Assembly (NCBI GenBank): GCA_051876105.1
Contig: JBJEHN010000072.1
Location: 6,369-70,368 of the forward strand
Direction: 5' to 3'
DNA: 64,000 bases
DNA from: W2P13-069 sp051876105
GTDB lineage: Bacteria > Actinomycetota > Coriobacteriia > Coriobacteriales > QAMH01
Shown: one piece after another, positions 17,396 to 24,247 of the stretch
How the letters are laid out: each line of letters begins with the position of its first letter
Position numbering within the stretch: position 1 is the stretch's first letter
Program-made: the position numbers and the translations under genes
Notes under the pieces: model-generated
What the model saw: the letters and a program-made list of their open reading frames with translations, nothing else
What the model was told of the DNA's origin: nothing
Database searches by the model: none

Positions 17396-17590
17396 TTAGA
17401 TGCCCAGGTTCCTCTTGACGACGGTGGTGTCAGCAGCGGAAAGCTCGGTCTCCTTGCGGAAGTTGCGCTTGCGCTTCTGGGACTTCTTGGTGAGGATGTG
17501 GCTCTTGAAAGCCTTGGCACGCATGATCTTGCCGGAACCGGTGACGCGGAAGCGCTTTGCGGTGCCCTTGTGGGTCTTCATCTTAGGCAT
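17396..17590 (-). CDS. rpmI: 50S ribosomal protein L35
   Basis: 64 aa. It starts MPKMKTHKGTAKRFRVTG and has the KAFKSHILTKKSQKRKRN core of L35. The ATG at 17590 has GAAGGAG upstream inside the end of infC. The last 8 bases of infC overlap the first 8 bases of rpmI, implying coupling. rplT follows 44 bases later. Confidence 0.97.
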   Translation of the reverse strand: MPKMKTHKGTAKRFRVTGSGKIMRAKAFKSHILTKKSQKRKRNFRKETELSAADTTVVKRNLGI

Positions 17591-18152
17591 TGTTGTCTCC
17601 TTCTTTGTTGCTAGGCTTGTTGCTCTTCTTCTTGGCGTCCTTGGGGAGGGGGGCGATGAGCATGTGCATGTTGCGCCCCTCCATCTTGGGCTGCTGCTCG
17701 ATGACTGCCAGCTCCTTGAGGTCGTCTGCCAGCTTCTCGAGGATCGCCAGGCCCTGCTCCGGATGGGCCATCTCGCGGCCGCGGAACATGATGGTGATCT
17801 TGACCTTGTTGCCCTTGCCCAGGAAGCGCAGCACATGGCCCTTCTTGGTCTCGTAATCGCCGACGTCGATCTTGGGACGGAACTTCATCTCCTTGATCTC
17901 GATCTTGGTCTGCTTCTTGCGAGCCTGCTTGGCCTTGACCTCCTGCTCGTACTTGTGCTTGCCGTAATCCATGATGCGGCACACAGGCGGCTCGGCGTTG
18001 GGTGCGATCTCGACCAGGTCGAGACCCTGCTCGGAAGCGACACGCTGGGCATCCGCGTTGGCGAAGATGCCGAGCTGTGCGCCATCGACACCAATCAGGC
18101 GAACGGTGGCGGCGCGGATTGCGTCGTTGATCCTAGACTCTTGAGCGGCTAT
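17583..18152 (-). CDS. infC: Translation initiation factor IF-3, non-canonical ATA start
   Basis: 189 aa if started at ATA (18150-18152). IF-3 binds the 30S subunit, keeps subunits apart and rejects wrong start codons. Seen: the N-domain starting with INDAIRAATVRLIGVDGAQLG, the linker, then the C-domain with YETKKGHVLRFLGKGNKVKI, FRGREMAHPEQG and a Lys-rich tail. In this frame the codons ahead of INDA are an in-frame TGA, GCA, GCA, ATA, with no ATG, GTG or TTG before residue 60. A GGAGGTGA site lies 9 bases ahead of the ATA. E. coli infC likewise starts with a rare codon (AUU), which IF-3 itself senses, giving autoregulation. Confidence 0.93.
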   Translation of the reverse strand: MAAQESRINDAIRAATVRLIGVDGAQLGIFANADAQRVASEQGLDLVEIAPNAEPPVCRIMDYGKHKYEQEVKAKQARKKQTKIEIKEMKFRPKIDVGDYETKKGHVLRFLGKGNKVKITIMFRGREMAHPEQGLAILEKLADDLKELAVIEQQPKMEGRNMHMLIAPLPKDAKKKSNKPSNKEGDNNA

Positions 18153-18169
18153 TGCTGCTCACCTCCAAT

Positions 18170-18200
18170 AAAAAAGCCCGTGAGCACAGAGCTGACGGGT
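18170..18200 (-). terminator. Leader terminator/attenuator ahead of infC
   Basis: On the minus strand CCCGTCAGC, a 5-base loop and GCTCACGGG pair with one C-C mismatch and run into six Ts (18170-18175). The T-run ends 4 bases before the infC ribosome site GGAGG. A terminator this close to the start, downstream of a good promoter, indicates control of readthrough in the leader, as in the L20-regulated infC operon of Bacillus. Confidence 0.75.
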
Positions 18201-18308
18201 TTCTCGGCGGCCCCAAGGCGGGGATATGTACCGTGAACCAGACAACTGAGCTGCGCTCGTCGAAAGGTGGGGATGCTGGTGACACCCCTCTTCTAAACAC
18301 AAAGCGGT

Positions 18309-18337
18309 ATTTTACAGGTGAAACGCCCCCAACGCAA
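18309..18337 (-). promoter_or_regulatory. Promoter of infC-rpmI-rplT
   Basis: TTGCGT (18332-18337), a 17-base spacer and TAAAAT (18309-18314) on the minus strand. Start near 18302 gives a leader of about 150 bases that holds the terminator at 18170-18200. Confidence 0.7.
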
Positions 18338-18389
18338 GGGTACACAGCGCTTTTTCTTGCTGGCACAGAACGCGAACTTTCGCCTCTCG

Positions 18390-18470
18390 GGTGCGAACCC
18401 CAGCCTCCCCGGTGCGAACTCTGCCTCCCTGGTGCGAACTCTGCCTCCCTGGTGCGAACTCTGCCTCCCT
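18390..18470. repeat. 20-bp tandem repeat array
   Basis: The 20-base unit GGTGCGAACTCTGCCTCCCT occurs three times perfectly (18411-18430, 18431-18450, 18451-18470). A degenerate 21-base copy precedes it at 18390-18410, and traces of another lie at 18371-18390. There are no spacers, so it is not a CRISPR array. It lies just upstream of the infC promoter. No gene was seen in 18201-18720. Confidence 0.9.
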
Positions 18471-18478
18471 GGTTAAGC

Positions 18479-18602
18479 AAGAGTCAGCGAGGGTTCGCTG
18501 AGTGCGTGCAGCAGGCGCGAAGCCGCAAATGCTCCGCCCCAGGTCTAACCAAATCCTCACAGGTCCAACCAAGAGTCAGCGAGGGTTCGCTGGGTGCGTG
18601 CA
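18479..18602. repeat. 32-bp direct repeat pair
   Basis: Bases 18479-18510 and 18571-18602 match at 31 of 32 positions (AAGAGTCAGCGAGGGTTCGC then TGRGTGCGTGCA). The copies are 92 bases apart in the infC upstream region. Confidence 0.85.
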
Positions 18603-18603
18603 A

Positions 18604-18662
18604 TGGCCCCGCGCCTAGGGCCGTAGCGTACTTCGCTACGTGAGGCCCGTAGCGCGGGGCCA
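18604..18662. repeat. Long imperfect hairpin
   Basis: GGCCCCGCGC (18605-18614) pairs with GCGCGGGGCC (18652-18661). Inside, GGGC, CGTAGCG, a TACTT loop, CGCTACG and GCCC extend the stem with small bulges. There is no T-run on either side. Confidence 0.7.
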
Positions 18663-18696
18663 GTGTGCGTGCCCAGCGAAGCCGCAGCGTCGGCTC

Positions 18697-18719
18697 AAAG
18701 CCCGAGGAACGAGGGCTTT
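18697..18719 (-). terminator. Weak terminator after the glycosyltransferase gene
   Basis: A 7-bp stem (AAAGCCC / GGGCTTT) with a 9-base loop begins at the base next to the stop codon of the glycosyltransferase. The tail is short, so confidence is modest. Confidence 0.45.
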
Positions 18720-18720
18720 A

Positions 18721-20190
18721 CTAGCCCTTTGCTGTGATGTCGGCGGCGCTGCGCACGACGTTGTGGGCGATGGGCTTCCACTCGACCTTGCTGAACACGG
18801 CCACCAGCGCGATGGGCACGTAGGTGAGCATGAACAGCGGGAAGGTGAAGACCGACTTGATCTTGGCGGCCGGCTTGGCGTGGATCTGCTTCCACTCGGT
18901 GATGACGGTGAGCCCGCCGAAGAGCAGCATGATGCCGGCGAAGGCCACGAAGCAGCCCAGGAAGCTCGTGAACGAGGCCACGATGGTGGCGCGGGCGCTG
19001 CCGTAGCTGAGGTAGGCGGCCAGGTTCTCTGTGGTGATGTAGGAGAGCACGTCGCCGCTGAAGGCCGAGCCCGTGAGCAGCGATATGACCACCACGAAGG
19101 GGTTGGCGTTGACCGCCGCCGCCGATGCGGCGCCGCTGATGACCTCGGTCATGGCCGGTGCCATGCTGATGAGCTGCACCAGCCCCATGAGGCAAAACGC
19201 CAGGTTGGCGAACACGCTCGTGAGGGTGAGCAGCATGGCCGGCGCGATGGTCATGAACATGTCGAAGCAGGCCCAGCGGCCGCCCTTGCGCACGCCGATG
19301 CCCTTGAAGAGCCCGGCGCCGTAGCGCAGCAGCACCTGGTAGAAGCCCTTGGCCCAGCGCAGGCGCTGGCGCCAGGAGTCGCGGAAGGTGGTGGGCTGCT
19401 CGTCGTAGATGATGGCGTCTTGCACGTAGGCGATGCGGTAGCCGTTGGAGATGCAGTCTGTGGAGAACTCGATGTCCTCCGTGAGCAGGTGGTGGATCCA
19501 ACCCTCGTTGTCCTCGAGGATCTTGGCGCGCACCATGAAGCCCGTGCCGCCGATGGCGCAGCTGCTGCCCAGGTTGTAGCGGGCGTTGCTCAGGAACTTG
19601 GCCTCGCGCAAGAACCACAGCGCGCTGCCGGAGGATATCCAGTTGTCGTCGTAGTTCTTGGAGTTGCGGTACGAGGTGAAGGCGCTGAACTCCGGCCTGA
19701 GCACCACCTCGCGGTTGACCGCGCGCACAAAACCCGCGTCGACCACGTTGTCTGCGTCGAAGACGAAGTAGCCCGCGTAGTCCGTGCGGCCGTCCTCGTC
19801 GCCCTCCGAGCGGCGGATCTTGTCGAGCGCGTAGTTGAGCGCGTAGCTCTTGCCCTTGCGCACCTGGTCGAAGCGCTCGAAGACGATGGCACCGGCCTCG
19901 CGAGCGACCTTGGCGGTGTTGTCGGTGCAGTTGTCTGCGATGACGTAGACGTCGATGAGCTCGGCGGGGTAGTCCTGCTGCTTGAGGCTGCGGACCAGCT
20001 CGCCGATGACCACTTCCTCGTTGCGGCCGGAGATGAGCACCGCGTAGCGGTTGAGGGGGACGTTGCTGTCGTCCGGCTTGCGCTTGTGGTCGACCACCAT
20101 CACGTACACGGCGTAGACGACCTGGTACATGTAGCACAGGCTGAAGAGGAAGAAGAGGAACATGTTGAACGCGTTGATGAAACCCGTCAT
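18721..20190 (-). CDS. Membrane glycosyltransferase, GT2 family (processive synthase-like)
   Basis: 489 aa. Layout: one N-terminal membrane helix (about 5-32), a cytoplasmic GT2 domain, then four to five C-terminal helices. Catalytic marks seen are NRYAVLISGRNEE, the DADN metal motif, the TEDIE acceptor motif and QRLRWAKG (QxxRW), all in the order seen in cellulose, hyaluronan and poly-GlcNAc synthases. It would polymerise or transfer a sugar from a nucleotide-sugar at the inner face of the membrane; the product is unknown. It is transcribed alone and divergent from two membrane-protein genes. The ATG at 20190 follows AAAGGTG. Confidence 0.88.
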   Translation of the reverse strand: MTGFINAFNMFLFFLFSLCYMYQVVYAVYVMVVDHKRKPDDSNVPLNRYAVLISGRNEEVVIGELVRSLKQQDYPAELIDVYVIADNCTDNTAKVAREAGAIVFERFDQVRKGKSYALNYALDKIRRSEGDEDGRTDYAGYFVFDADNVVDAGFVRAVNREVVLRPEFSAFTSYRNSKNYDDNWISSGSALWFLREAKFLSNARYNLGSSCAIGGTGFMVRAKILEDNEGWIHHLLTEDIEFSTDCISNGYRIAYVQDAIIYDEQPTTFRDSWRQRLRWAKGFYQVLLRYGAGLFKGIGVRKGGRWACFDMFMTIAPAMLLTLTSVFANLAFCLMGLVQLISMAPAMTEVISGAASAAAVNANPFVVVISLLTGSAFSGDVLSYITTENLAAYLSYGSARATIVASFTSFLGCFVAFAGIMLLFGGLTVITEWKQIHAKPAAKIKSVFTFPLFMLTYVPIALVAVFSKVEWKPIAHNVVRSAADITAKG

Positions 20191-20337
20191 TGCGCAGTGT
20201 CACCTTTCCTGCCGCCTGGCTGAGCGCGGCGTTTCCTTTCTGCAACCGTCACATAGTACCCCCAAACCCCTGGCGGGTGCAGCAAGCGGCCCCGCCTCTA
20301 CACCGAAGGCCCACAGGGGCCCTGCTGGAAGGCGCGC

Positions 20338-20343
20338 TATACT
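20338..20343 (+). promoter_or_regulatory. Candidate -10 for the 20377/20695 gene pair
   Basis: TATACT lies 34 bases ahead of the GTG start of the first gene. No good -35 was seen. Confidence 0.4.
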
Positions 20344-20376
20344 CGGGTGGAACGCAAGGCGAAGCAGGAGGTTTCT

Positions 20377-20682
20377 GTGGGACGACTCAGCACCATCGAA
20401 GACCTTGAGCAGAGGGTCGAACACGAGGCCCAGGCTGCCGCCGCTGCTGCCGCCGCACAGGCGCCGGAGCATGCGGCCCCGCAGCAGGCAACCGCGCAGG
20501 CAGCCGGCCCCCAGGCAGCGCAGCAGGCGCCCAAGTCGCGGGCCCAGCTCGAAGCCGAGTTCCACGGGCTCGGCACGCAGACCAAGCGCGACGGTGGCCA
20601 CACCGCCCTCATCGTCGCAGCGGTGGTCATCGTCGTCGCAGCGGCACTCTACATCGCCAACTACTCCCTGCACTTCTTCTAG
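20377..20682 (+). CDS. Small Ala/Gln-rich tail-anchored membrane protein
   Basis: 101 aa, no recognised family. Residues 1-20 are charged (MGRLSTIEDLEQRVEHEAQ). Residues 20-55 are almost only Ala, Gln and Pro. A short charged stretch follows, then a single membrane helix near the C terminus (HTALIVAAVVIVVAAALYIA). The orientation, with a large cytoplasmic N-part, is inferred. The GTG at 20377 has AGGAGG 5 bases upstream, deciding the start. It lies 12 bases ahead of the next gene, so the two form an operon. Confidence 0.7.
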   Translation: MGRLSTIEDLEQRVEHEAQAAAAAAAAQAPEHAAPQQATAQAAGPQAAQQAPKSRAQLEAEFHGLGTQTKRDGGHTALIVAAVVIVVAAALYIANYSLHFF

Positions 20683-20694
20683 GGGGCGCAAGCG

Positions 20695-21555
20695 ATGGCA
20701 AGCTACGAGAGCTACCCGGAAAAGCCCCAGACCCCGCCCAAAGACCCCGGCAAGAGCCGCCTGCGCACCGTGCTCGCCATCCTCATCGTGGTGCTGCTGG
20801 TGGTGGCCGCCTTGGTGGGCGTCATGGTCTGGCGCAACGGCACCGTGAGCAACGCCCGCCAGCCAGACACCGAGGCCCTGGTCCAGAGCACCGCTGGCGT
20901 CTCGTCCGTGAGCTTCCAGCCCGTCGAGCTCGAGGGCATGCCGGCATGCAGCAAGCTCTACGGCAAGACGCTTGCGCAGGTCCGCGCACTCAAGGGTTCC
21001 CAGCTGGCCTTCGATTCCAAGAAGCTCGCCCCCGCCGGCGAGCTGCCCGCCGGCCTCGGCAGCACCGCCGCGGCGCCCAAGTACAAGGCGACCGCCTCCC
21101 TGCAGGGCTGCAAGGGCGCCTACCTCACGCTCTACTTCGGCAAGGCCAAGAAGGTCGTGGGCGCGTACTACAGCTTCGACCTCGACGAGCTGGGCGTAGC
21201 AGAGGCTGAGTTCTCCGTCTACCTGGCAGACGGCACCGTCGCGTCCTCGCTGCTCTGCGGCGTAGGGCTGGACAAGGACCGCTGCTCCAAGACCGCCGTC
21301 GAGGCCAAGACAAGCGCCGCCCCCGTTCAGGAGGACAGCGGCATGCGCAGCTGCACCATCGGCGACGACACGGGCGCCAAGCTGAAGAAGACCAGCACGA
21401 CCAAGAAGGTCTACAGCAAGAAGAAGGCGGCCTACGTCAAGAAAAAGCTCACCAAGAAGGTGCAGGTCGACTTCATGAGCTGGCAGCTCACCCAAACCTA
21501 CCGCTACAGCCCCGAAGGCCAGACCACCCGCACCGCCGAGCTCGCGCTCTCATAG
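20695..21555 (+). CDS. Membrane-anchored extracytoplasmic protein of unknown function
   Basis: 286 aa. A short cytoplasmic Pro/Lys stretch is followed by one membrane helix at about residues 23-46 (TVLAILIVVLLVVAALVGVM). The rest should lie outside the cell. It holds several cysteines (for example near 84, 113, 179, 189 and 211) and a very basic Lys/Thr-rich segment at about 227-260. No known domain was recognised. It is cotranscribed with the small membrane protein before it and ends at a shared hairpin with rsmA. Confidence 0.65.
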   Translation: MASYESYPEKPQTPPKDPGKSRLRTVLAILIVVLLVVAALVGVMVWRNGTVSNARQPDTEALVQSTAGVSSVSFQPVELEGMPACSKLYGKTLAQVRALKGSQLAFDSKKLAPAGELPAGLGSTAAAPKYKATASLQGCKGAYLTLYFGKAKKVVGAYYSFDLDELGVAEAEFSVYLADGTVASSLLCGVGLDKDRCSKTAVEAKTSAAPVQEDSGMRSCTIGDDTGAKLKKTSTTKKVYSKKKAAYVKKKLTKKVQVDFMSWQLTQTYRYSPEGQTTRTAELALS

Positions 21556-21559
21556 TCAA

Positions 21560-21594
21560 AATGGGACAGTGGGGACTGTCCCCACTGTCCCATT
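21560..21594. terminator. Repeat hairpin copy 1 (bidirectional terminator)
   Basis: A 16-bp perfect stem, AATGGGACAGTGGGGA (21560-21575) and its complement (21579-21594), with a 3-base loop. It lies between two convergent genes. It is the same word as the hairpins at 38576-38620, 40320-40356 and 50944-50982. Confidence 0.85.
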
Positions 21595-21603
21595 CGGCTC
21601 CGC

Positions 21604-22485
21604 TTAGGCTGGCAGCTGCAGGAGCTCGGTGCCGAGGCGCAGGTAGTCCTCGATGTCGAGGGACTCGCCGCGGGCCTTGGGGTCGATGCCACAGCGCTCC
21701 AGCAGCTCGTCGACCACGGCTGCGTCGAAGCGCGTCCTCATGGAGTTGCGTATGTTCTTGCGGCGCTGCGCGAAGGCGGCGTCTGCCACCTGGCAGGCCG
21801 CCTGCACCACCGCCGCGTCATCGCACAGCTGGCTGCGCTCCAGGCGGATGACTGCGCTCTCCACGCGCGGCGCGGGGTGGAAGCAGCGCGGGCTCACCTG
21901 GAAGCGCCCCGTTGTGCGCGCGTGCATGCGCAGCTTGACGGTGTAGGCGCCATAGTCCTTGCAGCCCTTCTGCGCGGCGATGCGGTCCGCGACCTCGCTT
22001 TGCACCATGACGGTCATGCTCTGCAGGAACTCGAAGCGCTCGAACCAGTCCAAGATCACCGTGGCCGCCACCGCGTAGGGCAGGTTGGCCACCAGCATGG
22101 TGGGCAGCGGCGCGCCCAGGGCGGCGTAGGCCTCCTCGAGCTGTGCGCGTTGCACCTTGAGCGCATCTGCGCTGATCACGCGGTAGCGGTCGCTGTGGAA
22201 GGCCGTGGTCTCTGCCAGAACGGGGAGCAGGTCCTCGTCGCGCTCGACCGACACGACCGTGCCGTGGTCGAGCAGTGCCACGGTGAGCGTGCCGATGCCG
22301 GGGCCGATCTCCAAGATGCTGTTGCCCGCACCCTCGTCCTCGAGCAGGCCGGCAAGCTGCAGGATGCGGCCGATGACGTTGTCTTCCACCAGGAAGTTCT
22401 GGCCCAGGGAGTACTTGGCGGCCAGGCCGAAGCGCTCCAAGGTCCCCAGGGTGGCGCTGCGGTTGGCCAAGGGCGAGTAGCTCAT
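21604..22485 (-). CDS. rsmA: 16S rRNA dimethyladenosine transferase RsmA/KsgA
   Basis: 293 aa. It dimethylates A1518 and A1519 of 16S rRNA. Seen: KYSLGQNFLVEDNVIGRI, the SAM motif ILEIGPGIGTLTVALL, VERDEDLLPVL, the catalytic NLPYAVA (N-L-P-Y), FHPAPRVESAVIRL, and FAQRRKNIRNSM. The ATG at 22485 overlaps the TGA of the flavoprotein gene by 4 bases (ATGA), so translation is coupled in tatD-flavoprotein-rsmA. tatD-rsmA adjacency is common in Gram-positives. Confidence 0.96.
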   Translation of the reverse strand: MSYSPLANRSATLGTLERFGLAAKYSLGQNFLVEDNVIGRILQLAGLLEDEGAGNSILEIGPGIGTLTVALLDHGTVVSVERDEDLLPVLAETTAFHSDRYRVISADALKVQRAQLEEAYAALGAPLPTMLVANLPYAVAATVILDWFERFEFLQSMTVMVQSEVADRIAAQKGCKDYGAYTVKLRMHARTTGRFQVSPRCFHPAPRVESAVIRLERSQLCDDAAVVQAACQVADAAFAQRRKNIRNSMRTRFDAAVVDELLERCGIDPKARGESLDIEDYLRLGTELLQLPA

Positions 22486-23042
22486 CGCACCTCCTCTGCA
22501 ATGGCGCGCGCCAGCTCCGGCACGCGCTCGAGCCGGTAGCTGCCGGCGGTGAAGTCGTGCACGCGCTGTGGCTCCAGGCGCAGGCCCGTGCTGTTGAGTG
22601 CGCTGGTGGCGATGGCAACCAGCGGCTCGTAGCCGAAGGGGTCGCCGCCCTCCCCCACCGCCAGCAGGTGGGCCGGGCGCTTGGGCGGCAGAGGCCGGCC
22701 GAGCACGTAGCGGCGCGCCCAGTAGACCTGGCAGCGGTCGAGCGCGGCCTTGAGCCAGCCGCTGGGGCCGGCGAAGTAGACGGGTGCCACCACCACAGCG
22801 GCGCTGCAGGAGTCCATGTGACGGCTGAGCACGCCGAAGCCGTCCCCCGCGATCACGCACTCGCCCGTGGCAGAGCAGCTGCCGCAGCCCGTGCAGGCGG
22901 CGACGGGGTACTCGGCCAAGGGGTAGAGGCACACGCGGCAGCCCAGCTGGCGCAGCTCGCCGGCAAGCGCCTTGGCAAGGGCGGCGCTGCGGCCCTCCTT
23001 GCGCGGGGAGCCCACCAGTATCAGGACCTCGGGTTGCGTCAC
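22482..23042 (-). CDS. Iron-sulfur flavoprotein-like NADPH-dependent FMN reductase
   Basis: 186 aa with a flavodoxin-like fold. The FMN loop is VGSPRKEGRSAALAK. A cysteine cluster C50-x2-C53-x2-C56-x5-C62 (CTGCGSCSATGEC) follows the second strand, as in iron-sulfur flavoproteins that bind one Fe4S4. VVVAPVYFAGPSGWLKAALDR is the flavin-contact helix. The start is GTG at 23042, overlapping the tatD stop by 4 bases (GTGA), with GAGGAG upstream. The physiological electron partner is unknown. Confidence 0.85.
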   Translation of the reverse strand: MTQPEVLILVGSPRKEGRSAALAKALAGELRQLGCRVCLYPLAEYPVAACTGCGSCSATGECVIAGDGFGVLSRHMDSCSAAVVVAPVYFAGPSGWLKAALDRCQVYWARRYVLGRPLPPKRPAHLLAVGEGGDPFGYEPLVAIATSALNSTGLRLEPQRVHDFTAGSYRLERVPELARAIAEEVR

Positions 23043-24100
23043 AGCTCCTCCTCGGGGTAGCGCGGGCGGTCGAGCAGCTCGACGGCGTTGCGGTACAGGC
23101 GCTGGCACATGCCCAGCTCGTCCAGCCCGCCCTGCAGGGCGGTAAAGCTTGGCTGCAGCAGCGGGCGAGGCTCCTCGCCTTCCGGCAGGTCCATGGGGCG
23201 CGGGCTCATCAGCTCCAGCGCGCGCTCCCGCCCCGCATAGCCCAGGCAGTCGAGCAACATGCGCAGGGTGTAGGCGGTGTGGGCCGGCTCGCAGACCACG
23301 CCGCGCAGGGGCTCGGGCGCCATGAAGGGGGCGTCTGTCTCTGTGAGCAGGCGCTCTGCGCTCACCAGGGCAACAGCGGCCCTGGTGCCGCACTCCCTCT
23401 TGAAGGTGAGCGGGCCGCCCAGTGCAACGTGGCAGCCCAGCTCGGCAAAGGGCTCCAAGTCCTGCGGGCCCAGGTTGAAGCAGTGCAGGATGCAGCCCGC
23501 TTGGGGCACACCTTCGCGCTTGAGGATCTCCAGGGCCTCGGCATGGGCCTCGCGGATGTGCAGCGAAACCGGAAGCCCCAGCTCATGGGCCATGTTCAGC
23601 TGCAGGGCGAACACGCGGCGCTGGTCCTCGCGCGGGCTTTTGTCGTAGTGGTAGTCGAGGCCGATCTCTCCCAGGCAGCTGGTGGCGGGGTGGGCCAGCA
23701 GCTCCTCCAGTATGGGCCGGCCGAAGTCCCAGCAGCGCGCGTTGTGCGGGTGCACGCCGCAGGCCATGCGGATGACGGGGACCTCCGCGCCCGCCATGCC
23801 CCACTCGTCGAGCAAGGTGCGCGCGGCGGCGCGCCATTCGCCCAGGCGCGCGTAGATGTCCCTCGACCAGACCTCGCCTTCGGCCTGCTCGGCTGGGTCG
23901 GTGATGCACTCGATGAAGCCCACCCCGTGCGCAGCCGCGCGGGCGAGCGCCAGCGGCACGTCCGCCAGCATGCCCAGGTGGCAATGCGTGTCTGCAACCG
24001 GCGCACCCTGCGGCAGCACCGGCGCCGCCTTCAGCTTCCCCTTGGAGTTGCGGAAGGCGGCGTCGCACGCCTCAAAGCTCTTGAAATCACTCAAAGACAT
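23039..24100 (-). CDS. TatD-family metal-dependent hydrolase
   Basis: 353 aa, longer than the usual 260. It has an N-terminal extension of about 35 residues, and a C-terminal tail of about 60 residues after the TETDAPF motif region. Catalytic marks: DTHCHLG (His 39 and 41), ACGVHPHN, GEIGLDYHYD, SLHIREAH, ILHCFN and TETDAPF. TatD enzymes are Mg-dependent 3'-5' DNA exonucleases or deacylases. The ATG at 24100 was chosen because GAGAGG sits 5 bases upstream; the ATG 4 codons earlier has none. First gene of the tatD-flavoprotein-rsmA operon. Confidence 0.9.
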   Translation of the reverse strand: MSLSDFKSFEACDAAFRNSKGKLKAAPVLPQGAPVADTHCHLGMLADVPLALARAAAHGVGFIECITDPAEQAEGEVWSRDIYARLGEWRAAARTLLDEWGMAGAEVPVIRMACGVHPHNARCWDFGRPILEELLAHPATSCLGEIGLDYHYDKSPREDQRRVFALQLNMAHELGLPVSLHIREAHAEALEILKREGVPQAGCILHCFNLGPQDLEPFAELGCHVALGGPLTFKRECGTRAAVALVSAERLLTETDAPFMAPEPLRGVVCEPAHTAYTLRMLLDCLGYAGRERALELMSPRPMDLPEGEEPRPLLQPSFTALQGGLDELGMCQRLYRNAVELLDRPRYPEEEL

Positions 24101-24157
24101 GAAACCTCTCATGCAAGTCAACGTCCGCACGCCCCGGTGCCGCGTAGCGGTGCGAGG

Positions 24158-24237
24158 GTGCGTGCAGCTGCAGCGACCAGCGAAGGGAGCGGCCTTGGCG
24201 TGCCGTGACCGGAGCTGGGAGCCGCAGATGTGCGTGC
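24158..24237. repeat. 80-bp dispersed repeat, copy B (behind metG)
   Basis: It aligns without gaps to 14101-14180 and ends 10 bases past the metG stop in the direction of transcription. Orientation relative to the synthetase gene is the same as at valS. Confidence 0.75.
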
Positions 24238-24247
24238 CCTCGCGCCG

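Noticed and set aside
18390..18470. Possible CRISPR array
   Set aside because: Units are adjacent with no unique spacers, and no cas genes are nearby.
18152..18643. Plus-strand ORF over the infC upstream region
   Set aside because: It reads through tandem repeats and the infC promoter, and no ribosome site or domain is present.
21604..22932. A longer frame joining rsmA to an upstream extension
   Set aside because: The extension overlaps the flavoprotein gene in another frame; the ATGA overlap at 22482-22485 gives a clear RsmA start.
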